A DNA stretch of 41,372 nt from an uncultured Butyrivibrio sp. (GTDB lineage: Bacteria; Bacillota; Clostridia; Lachnospirales; Lachnospiraceae). Below the pieces are notes generated by a model, which was given only the letters and a program-made list of their open reading frames with translations, ran no database searches and was not told the origin of the DNA. The translations under genes and the position numbers were made by a program. Each line of letters opens with the position of its first letter. Positions within the stretch are counted from its first letter, which is position 1. The stretch spans positions 1-41,372 of the forward strand of contig CAMVJI010000007.1 of the NCBI GenBank assembly GCA_947167765.1, written 5' to 3'. Below, one piece after another: positions 18,772 through 26,600 of the stretch.

Positions 18772-20562
18772 TTATTCAGCAGATACAATATAGTAGTAAA
18801 TAGGCTGACCACCAAACTGAAGCTCCACGTCACAGTCTGGGAATCTGGAAGAAATGCGGTCTCTTAATGAGTTTGCATCCTGTTCACTAACCTCATCACC
18901 GTAATAAACGCTGATAAGCTCTCTATCATCGTTCATCATCTTCTCAAGCATATCAAATGTAACATCTGCAATATCTGAACCAACTCCAAGGATTCCCTTG
19001 TCGCCAATTCCCATATAGTCGCCCTGCTTGATGGTGACATCATCGATAACAGTATCTCTTACTGCATAGGTAACTTCACCGGTTGAAACAGTTCCCAGAG
19101 AATCGTTCATGGAACTGATATTGTCATCAAGTCCAGCATCAGGAATATAGTTGATGATGGCTGTAATACCCTGTGGAACAGTCTTACTTGGAACAACCAC
19201 AATCTTTCTGCCATCTTCAGAATCCTCTGACATGATAGCTGCCTGATTAGCTGCAAGAATGATATTCTTGTTATTTGGAAGAACAATTACGGTATCTGCA
19301 TTGACCTTGGCGACTGCATCAAGGATGTCAGCAGTACTAGGATTCATTGTCTGACCACCTTCGATAACGTAGTCAACACCAAGTCCTCTGAAGATATCAG
19401 CAAGTCCAGAGCCTGCACAAACTGTTACAAATCCAACGTCCTTCCTGGGACCCTGAGATACTTCTTCAGCTACATCAGTAAGCTCGACCTTATCGCCAAG
19501 AGGAATATCATCACCAGCTGAATATGTAGGTGTCATCTCAGCAGCTCCGTTAACTTCTGTCTTTATTTCTGACCAGGAGCCGTCCTTATTTTCATGGAAG
19601 AGCTTCTCTCTGTGCTCCATCCACATGTTATCAATCTTCATATTAGAGAGCTGACCATACATTAAAGCTCTCTGAATAGCAAGTCCAGGATCATTGGAGT
19701 GAACATGTACCTTGCAGATCTCATCATCTGCAACCATTACGATACTGTCACCAATTGACTCAAGGAATCCCTTAAAATCAATCTCCTGCTTGACGTTAAG
19801 TGGCTTGTTTAAAAGAACTATGAACTCTGTACAATAGCCAAACTTAATGTCCTCAGCTGGCTGAGCCTTACCTGACTCTTTGGCAGGCTTAACGTCTTCC
19901 TCAGTGATGGTCATATCTATCTCTTTACCAAGATAACCATCAAGGGCTCCCTTCATTACCTGTACAAGTCCCTGTCCGCCCGAATCTACAACACCAGCCT
20001 GTTTAAGAACAGGAAGCATATCAGGAGTCTTGGAAAGAACCTCATCAGCATAGTCAATTACCTGTCTGCAGAAGGTTTCGATATCATCGCAGCCTTCCAT
20101 TGCAAGCTCATGAGCCTTCTCACTGGCACCCTTAGCTACTGTAAGGATTGTTCCTTCCTTGGGTTTCATAACTGCCTTATAAGCAGTTTCAACACCCTTT
20201 TCAAAAGATTCAGCAAGTACATTTACTGTAAGAACGTCATGCTGTTTAACAACCTTGGTAAAACCTCTAAGAAGCTGAGATAAGATAACACCAGAATTAC
20301 CTCTTGCTCCTCTAAGTGATCCTGATGAAATTGCCTTGCAGATTGCTTCCATATTGGAAGAATCTGAAAGTGACTGAACTTCCTTGGCTGCAGACATGAT
20401 GGTCATTGTCATGTTTGTACCTGTATCTCCATCAGGAACAGGGAATACATTAAGTTCGTTGATCCACTCTTTTTTAGCGTCAAGATTTTTCGCTCCGCTA
20501 AGGAACATCTTAGAGAGCATCTTCGCGTCAATAGCATTATTACTCAAAACAATATCCTCCAT
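18772..20562 (-). CDS. fakA: DAK2-domain protein (FakA/YloV-like fatty acid kinase)
   Basis: FPVPDGDTGTNMTMTIMSAAKE, SGSLRGARGNSGVILSQLLRGF, VVDSGGQGLVQVMKGALDG; adjacent Asp23 gene and rpmB, as in yloU-yloV. Confidence 0.9.
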   Translation of the reverse strand: MEDIVLSNNAIDAKMLSKMFLSGAKNLDAKKEWINELNVFPVPDGDTGTNMTMTIMSAAKEVQSLSDSSNMEAICKAISSGSLRGARGNSGVILSQLLRGFTKVVKQHDVLTVNVLAESFEKGVETAYKAVMKPKEGTILTVAKGASEKAHELAMEGCDDIETFCRQVIDYADEVLSKTPDMLPVLKQAGVVDSGGQGLVQVMKGALDGYLGKEIDMTITEEDVKPAKESGKAQPAEDIKFGYCTEFIVLLNKPLNVKQEIDFKGFLESIGDSIVMVADDEICKVHVHSNDPGLAIQRALMYGQLSNMKIDNMWMEHREKLFHENKDGSWSEIKTEVNGAAEMTPTYSAGDDIPLGDKVELTDVAEEVSQGPRKDVGFVTVCAGSGLADIFRGLGVDYVIEGGQTMNPSTADILDAVAKVNADTVIVLPNNKNIILAANQAAIMSEDSEDGRKIVVVPSKTVPQGITAIINYIPDAGLDDNISSMNDSLGTVSTGEVTYAVRDTVIDDVTIKQGDYMGIGDKGILGVGSDIADVTFDMLEKMMNDDRELISVYYGDEVSEQDANSLRDRISSRFPDCDVELQFGGQPIYYYIVSAE

Positions 20563-20577
20563 AAACCTAAGGTCTAT

Positions 20578-20940
20578 TTAGTCGATGACGCGAACGCCTT
20601 CTACATAAATATTTATCTTTTCTATCTCAAGTCCTGTGAACTCTTCTACCTTATACTTAACTGTATCAATAAGGTTTTCTGATACGGCAGAAATACTAAC
20701 ACCGTAAGAAACAATTACGTGAAAATCAAGCTTTAACTTGTTGTTCTCATCAAGAGTTACATTAATACCTCTTGTCATAGAATCAAGCTTTAAAAGACTA
20801 ACAAGTCCGTCCTTAACATTAACATTGGCCATACCAACGATACCAAAGCACTCCATGGCAACAGCGCCAGCATACTGGGCAATAACTTCATTATCAATGG
20901 AAATATTTCCCATGTGAGTATTTAATACTGAAGCCTTCAT
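20578..20940 (-). CDS. Asp23/Gls24 (YloU) family protein
   Basis: GNISIDNEVIAQYAGAVAMECFGIVGMANVN...VIVSYGVSISAVSENLIDTVKYKVEEFTGLEIEKINIYVEGVRV. Confidence 0.93.
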   Translation of the reverse strand: MKASVLNTHMGNISIDNEVIAQYAGAVAMECFGIVGMANVNVKDGLVSLLKLDSMTRGINVTLDENNKLKLDFHVIVSYGVSISAVSENLIDTVKYKVEEFTGLEIEKINIYVEGVRVID

Positions 20941-21031
20941 ATATGTCCTCCTTTATGCAGTGTTTTTGCATACCACATTGAATTATAATAGAAGCAATCA
21001 AAAAAATAAACAATTATTTTTAAAATATAAC

Positions 21032-21060
21032 TTGCAATCTAAATTGTTTTTTGCTAATAT
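21032..21060 (+). promoter_or_regulatory. Putative promoter of rpmB
   Basis: TTGCAA, 17-bp spacer, TAATAT. Confidence 0.5.
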
Positions 21061-21129
21061 ATCAATGTTGCGGATAATTCTGCGCAAAATTGCTATTAGA
21101 ACAAACATGGCTTATAAGGAGGTGTCAAA

Positions 21130-21315
21130 ATGGCTAAATGTGAAATTTGTGGCAAGGGCGTTCATTTCGGTAACAACGTAAGCCATTCTCATAGAAGATC
21201 TAACAGAGTTTGGAAGTCTAACGTTCAGCATGTTGCAGTTAAGATTAACGGAAACACACAGAGAATGAATGTTTGCTCAAGCTGCCTTAGATCTAACAAA
21301 GTTGAGAGAGCTTAA
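21130..21315 (+). CDS. rpmB: 50S ribosomal protein L28
   Basis: MAKCEICGKGVHFGNNVSHSHRRSNRVWKSNVQHVAVKINGNTQRMNVCSSCLRSNKVERA; AAGGAGGTG RBS. Confidence 0.98.
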   Translation: MAKCEICGKGVHFGNNVSHSHRRSNRVWKSNVQHVAVKINGNTQRMNVCSSCLRSNKVERA

Positions 21316-21336
21316 TCGCTACTTGATCAAAAAATT

Positions 21337-21370
21337 AAAATCACCTGGTTTTTGCCAGGTGATTTTTTTA
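21337..21370. terminator. Terminator of rpmB, probably bidirectional between convergent genes
   Basis: AAATCACCTGG TTTTTG CCAGGTGATTTTTTTA; A-run on the opposite side. Confidence 0.85.
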
Positions 21371-21784
21371 TACAGAAAATCCAAAAAGTGCAAGCTTTGA
21401 AACTATGAGCTCTCTTACTATTATGCCAAGTCTTTCCTTCTCTTCTTTATCAAGCTTTACAAGCTGCTCTATGGTATAGACCTTTTCTTTAAAGCCCTTT
21501 TCTTTCTTTTCAGGATTCTTGTACAAGGATGTCCGGACTCTTGATTTTAGCTGTTTATATATTCTGTAGTCAAAGCCTTCTCCATTCATGTAATATAAGT
21601 GAGATTCCAAGGTGGTTTCATAATCCACTTCGTCTTTCAGGTATTTTGTGATTATGGTCTTGTATTTAAATGGAACCATTTCATTATTTAAAAGCTCGCT
21701 ATAGCTGTAGCGAGCTCCAAAATAATACCTTTCGATATCCTGCATATAGTATTTAAAGTCATTTTCATTAACTATATTGTTCAT
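21368..21784 (-). CDS. Hypothetical protein, 138 aa
   Basis: ORF 6 bp downstream of the sigma-like gene; no family recognised. Confidence 0.7.
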   Translation of the reverse strand: MNNIVNENDFKYYMQDIERYYFGARYSYSELLNNEMVPFKYKTIITKYLKDEVDYETTLESHLYYMNGEGFDYRIYKQLKSRVRTSLYKNPEKKEKGFKEKVYTIEQLVKLDKEEKERLGIIVRELIVSKLALFGFSV

Positions 21785-21790
21785 GATTTC

Positions 21791-22549
21791 TTATTTCTTT
21801 TCTCCGCTGTCAATGTCCTCTATCTTGTCACCAGAAAACTTGATGGCATCTCTTATCTTATCCTCTTCCCATCCAGTTTCTTCCATAAGTTCCTCTACAG
21901 TAACTTTTCTCCTAAGGTCATCTGAAAGTTCTTTTGCTTTGTCAGCTACTTCATTTACTAAAGCTAATACTTTCTGCATACCTGCATCCTCAGAAAGGTT
22001 TTCCTGTATTATCTTTTCCATGGCATCAAGCATCATCTTATAAAGAAATGCTTCCACCTCCTTAGGCTCTCCCACTGCTTCAAGCATTGTGACGCCCTTG
22101 GTAAGAGCAACGTTACCTTCTCCTATAAGATCCTCGATAAAAACTCCCTGCTCAGAGTACATCCTGGCTACATCAACAACAAGAGGAAGGTAATTTTCTA
22201 TCAGTCTGCTCTGGGCATCCTTATCTCCTGCTATAGCCGACATCTGGACAGCTTCCAGTTCCCCATCGCTTAATTTGTTTAAAGAAGAAAGGCTTTCAAT
22301 ATAGTCATCAAGGTAGTTCTTTTCTTCCTGGCTTAAGTCTTCATCAAAATCCACGTCTTCGCCAACACCGATCTTATGGCTTTTTAAATAATCGTAAACC
22401 ATGGATAGCTGCTTTTCATCAAGGTCAAGCTCTGAAAAAGCAAGGTCGATCTGTTCTTTTGTTATGGTGTTTTTGTTTTCTCTTGCTGTTCTTGTAACAA
22501 GCTTTAAGATCTCAGCAAATTCTTTTTCTTTATTATCAATATTTCCCAT
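21791..22549 (-). CDS. Sigma-70-like protein: region 1.1-like, regions 1.2-2.2 and 3-like; region 4 absent
   Basis: ILKLVTRTARENKNTITKEQIDLAFSELDLDEKQLSMVYDYLKSHKIGV (sigma 1.1-like); DAQSRLIENYLPLVVDVARMYSEQGVFIEDLIGEGNVALTKGV (2.1-2.2-like); RRKVTVEELMEETGWEEDKIRDAIKFS (region 3-like); ends without a region 4. Confidence 0.75.
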   Translation of the reverse strand: MGNIDNKEKEFAEILKLVTRTARENKNTITKEQIDLAFSELDLDEKQLSMVYDYLKSHKIGVGEDVDFDEDLSQEEKNYLDDYIESLSSLNKLSDGELEAVQMSAIAGDKDAQSRLIENYLPLVVDVARMYSEQGVFIEDLIGEGNVALTKGVTMLEAVGEPKEVEAFLYKMMLDAMEKIIQENLSEDAGMQKVLALVNEVADKAKELSDDLRRKVTVEELMEETGWEEDKIRDAIKFSGDKIEDIDSGEKK

Positions 22550-22573
22550 TTACGATATATCTCTTTTCTATGA

Positions 22574-23488
22574 TTATTTCACGTGCTGATGAGTAAAAAG
22601 GTGATCCTGGCAGTATTCATAGTTGCCATTACACTTGGAGCAGAACCTGAATTCAAGCTCAGGATTAGTTTCTTCAGTTTTGCCACAGACAGCGCATTTA
22701 TGCCTTGTGACGCCCTGAGGTCTCATCTTGACTCCTTTGTTAAACTCCTGTCTTCTCTTTATCTCTTTGGGCCTTAGATGACTTAACCTTCCCAAAGAAA
22801 GATAGAAAAGGAAAACATTTAAAAACTGGAAGAACACAGCAAAGAATATTGCATAGTTCCTTCCGATAAGTCCATTGTAAATTGCGCTAAATGCAAGCAT
22901 TCCGGCGTAAAGGATACCAAGGTATTTAACCTTTATTGGAATAATGAACATCAAAAGCAGCTGAATATCAGGATAGCAGATTGCAAAGATCAGAAATACC
23001 GCTTCCTGAATGTAGTAAGTGCTAAACACTCCAGAAAGAGTATACATCAGCGCTGCAAGAAGCTGTTCATTGCCGCCAGTTATGAAGTAATAAACTAGAT
23101 ATGTAAGAAATGCAGACAGGATCATGAAAATGATTCCGCCAAACACGAACACATTGTATCTAAAGGTTCCTATAGTCCGCTCCATGGTGGTGCCCATGAA
23201 ATAATACAGATACAAAGTAAAGAATATCCAAATGCTAAGTGCCTGGGGCGGAATAAGGATCCAGGTCACAAGGCGCCAAACCTGACCATGAAGGATAAGA
23301 TATGGATCCAGGGTCAGATAGTTTGTTATATTCACTTTAAATGGCGCAAACTGTAATACGTATCCAAATATGTACAGTCCAATGATGTAAACTGTGATAT
23401 TCCTTATGGCGTACTTTCCAAATTTTCTTTCCATATTATTTAAAAAGTTATTCATTAAAGGCCTAACCTTCTTTCTTTTAATGGTCAT
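22574..23488 (-). CDS. Rhomboid-like multi-pass membrane protein with C-terminal zinc-ribbon-like domain
   Basis: Multiple TM segments, HGQVWRLVTWILIPP and FLGTT-type MGTTMERTIGTFRYN as in rhomboids; C-terminal HKCAVCGKTEETNPELEFRFCSKCNGNYEYCQDHLFTHQHV. Start probably MNNFLNN at 23455, because the predicted promoter lies almost on the ORF start. Confidence 0.75.
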   Translation of the reverse strand: MTIKRKKVRPLMNNFLNNMERKFGKYAIRNITVYIIGLYIFGYVLQFAPFKVNITNYLTLDPYLILHGQVWRLVTWILIPPQALSIWIFFTLYLYYFMGTTMERTIGTFRYNVFVFGGIIFMILSAFLTYLVYYFITGGNEQLLAALMYTLSGVFSTYYIQEAVFLIFAICYPDIQLLLMFIIPIKVKYLGILYAGMLAFSAIYNGLIGRNYAIFFAVFFQFLNVFLFYLSLGRLSHLRPKEIKRRQEFNKGVKMRPQGVTRHKCAVCGKTEETNPELEFRFCSKCNGNYEYCQDHLFTHQHVK

Positions 23489-23499
23489 GTAACTTTAAA

Positions 23500-23528
23500 A
23501 TTTTAACATCTGCTGATTTTATTGTAAA
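23500..23528 (-). promoter_or_regulatory. Putative promoter of the rhomboid-like/sigma-like operon
   Basis: Minus-strand TTTACA, 17-bp spacer, TAAAAT. Confidence 0.55.
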
Positions 23529-23550
23529 CATTTTATGCAATCTAATCCAA

Positions 23551-23579
23551 TTGCTTTTTTTGCCCCCCTGCTATATAAT
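23551..23579 (+). promoter_or_regulatory. Putative promoter of the large activase gene
   Basis: TTGCTT, 17-bp spacer, TATAAT. Confidence 0.6.
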
Positions 23580-23618
23580 CATTTAGATTGTCATATATTA
23601 ATAAGAAGAGGTTTTAAT

Positions 23619-26600
23619 ATGATTTCAAAGGATTTTACACTTGGAATTGACATAGGTTCTACAACTGTTAAGATTGCGCTTTTAGATAAGGATAGAAATA
23701 TTGTCTTTTCTGATTATAAAAGACATTTTGCTAATATTCAGGAGACTTTGTCTGAGCTGTTAAATGAGGCAAAGGAAAAATGCGGAAACATCACTCTTCA
23801 TCCAGTCATCACTGGTTCTGGCGGACTTACCCTGGCAAGTCACCTGGGAGTTCCATTTGAACAGGAAGTTGTTGCTGTATCCACTTCTCTAAAGGCACTT
23901 GCACCTAAGACTGACGTTGCTATTGAGCTTGGTGGCGAAGATGCCAAGATCATCTATTTCGAAGATGGTAACGTTGAACAGAGAATGAATGGTATCTGTG
24001 CAGGTGGTACAGGTTCTTTTATCGATCAGATGGCTTCACTGCTGCAGACAGACGCCACTGGTCTTAACGAGTATGCCAAAAACTACAATTCTCTTTATAC
24101 AATTGCTGCCAGATGCGGTGTATTTGCCAAGTCGGATATTCAACCTCTTATCAACGAAGGTGCTACAAAGGAAGACCTTTCAGCTTCAATATTCCAGGCC
24201 GTTGTAAATCAGACAATTTCTGGTCTTGCCTGCGGTAAGCCAATAAGGGGTCACGTAGCATTTCTTGGCGGACCACTTCACTTTTTAGACCAGCTTAAGG
24301 CTTCATTTGTAAGAACTCTTAATCTTGATGCTGAGCACACAATTGAGCTTGATAACTCTCATCTTTTTGCTGCCATTGGTTCTGCAATGAATGCCAAAGA
24401 AGAGGTTTTCTATACAATGGATGAAATGACTGGAAAGCTCTCTTCCAAGATTGTGATGGAAGCAGAAGTTTCTCGTCTTGATCCTCTATTTAAAAATGAA
24501 GAAGAATATAAAGCTTTCAAGGCAAGACAGGACAACTACAGAGTAAAAACAAGAAAGCTTGACGATTATAAAGGAAATGCATTCCTTGGTATCGATGCTG
24601 GTTCAACAACTACCAAATGTGCGCTTATCAGTGAAGATGGTGATCTTCTTTACTCATTCTATTCAAGCAATAATGGTAGCCCACTTAAAACAGCTATCTC
24701 TTCTATCCAGGAGATTTACAAGCTTATGCCAGAAGGTGTAAGGATTGCAAGAAGCTGCTCAACTGGATATGGTGAGGCTCTTCTTAAGTCAGCTCTTTTA
24801 CTTGACGATGGCGAGGTAGAAACTATCGCCCACTACAATGCTGCTGCATTTTTTGACCCTAAGGTTGACTGCATCCTTGATATAGGTGGTCAGGATATGA
24901 AGTGTATCCATATTAAGAACAATTCTGTTGACTCTGTTCAGCTTAACGAGGCTTGTTCTTCTGGTTGTGGTTCATTTATCGAGACATTTGCAAAATCTCT
25001 TGACTATTCAGTTCAGGACTTTGCCAAGGTAGCTCTTTATGCTAAATCCCCAGTAGATCTTGGTACAAGATGTACTGTATTCATGAATTCAAGAGTTAAG
25101 CAGGCTCAGAAGGAAGGCGCTGATGTCGCTGATATTTCATCCGGACTTGCATATTCAGTTATCAAAAATGCTCTGTTTAAGGTTATCAAGGTTTCTGACG
25201 CTAAGGATCTTGGTCAGAACATAGTTGTTCAGGGTGGAACTTTCTATAATGATGCTGTTCTTCGTGCCTTTGAGATCATTTCAGGCGCTGAAGCTATAAG
25301 GCCTGACATTGCAGGTATCATGGGCGCTTTTGGTGCTGCTTTGATCGCCAGAGATCGCTTTAATGAGGTTAACGATTACAAGACCACTATGCTTTCCATT
25401 GATCAGATAAATGCGCTTAAGTACTCAACCAGCATGACAACCTGTCAGGGATGTACAAACCACTGCCGACTTACCATCAATAAATTCACAGGTGGTCGTC
25501 AGCACATTTCAGGAAACAGATGCGAGCGCGGAATTGGAAAGGTCAAGAATGCGGAAGGCATTCCAAATCTGTTTGATTATAAATATAAAAGAATATTTGG
25601 CTATGAGCCACTTGATGATGACAAGGCTACAAGAGGAACTGTTGGTATACCGAGGGTTCTTAACTTCTATGAAAACTACCCATTCTGGTTTACCTTCTTT
25701 ACAAACCTTGGATTTAAGGTAGTTCTCTCACCAAGGTCCACTCATCAGATATATGAGATGGGAATTGAATCAATTCCCAGTGAATCTGAGTGCTACCCTG
25801 CCAAAATCTCACATGGTCATGTGGAGTGGCTTATTGGTCAGAAGGTTGATTTTATCTTCTACCCTGGACTTTTCTATGAGAGACAGGAAGTTGATGGGGC
25901 AACCAACCATTACAACTGCCCTATTGTCACATCATATTCTGAGAATATCAAGAACAATGTAGAAGCCATTACTGAGGGCAAAATGAAGCTCAGAAATCCA
26001 TTCATGGCCTTCACAAACCTTGAAACAGCAACCGATGCTCTTGTAAAAGAGTTCTCAGAAATCCCTGCTGAAGAAGTGATAAAGGCTGCTAAGGATGGCT
26101 GGGACGAGATGGCAAAAGCCAGAAAAGATATTCAGCAAAAGGGTGAAGAGACACTTAAATGGATGGAAGAAAATGGCAGACACGGTATTGTCCTTGCTGG
26201 TCGTCCTTATCACGTAGATCCTGAGATCAATCATGGAATTCCTGATATGATCTGCTCTTATGGTGTTGCAGTTCTTACAGAAGACAGTATCTCACACCTT
26301 GGAACTCCTGAAAGACCTCTTATAGTTTCAGACCAGTGGATGTATCACTCAAGGCTTTATGCTGCAGCCAGCTTTGTTCGCACAAGGGAAGATCTTGATC
26401 TTATCCAGCTAAACTCCTTTGGTTGTGGTCTTGATGCTGTTACAACTGATCAGGTTAATGATATCCTGTCAGGTTCTGATAAGATATACACCTGCCTTAA
26501 GATAGACGAAGTAAACTCTCTTGGAAGTGCAAGGATAAGAGTTCGTTCTCTTCTTGCTGCTATAAGAGTACGCAAACAGAAGGCTCAGAAGCGCACTATC

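Noticed and set aside
20949-20970. TATGCA-N7-TGCATA hairpin in the asp23 leader
   Set aside because: 6-bp AT-rich stem, too weak and likely by chance to support a functional claim.
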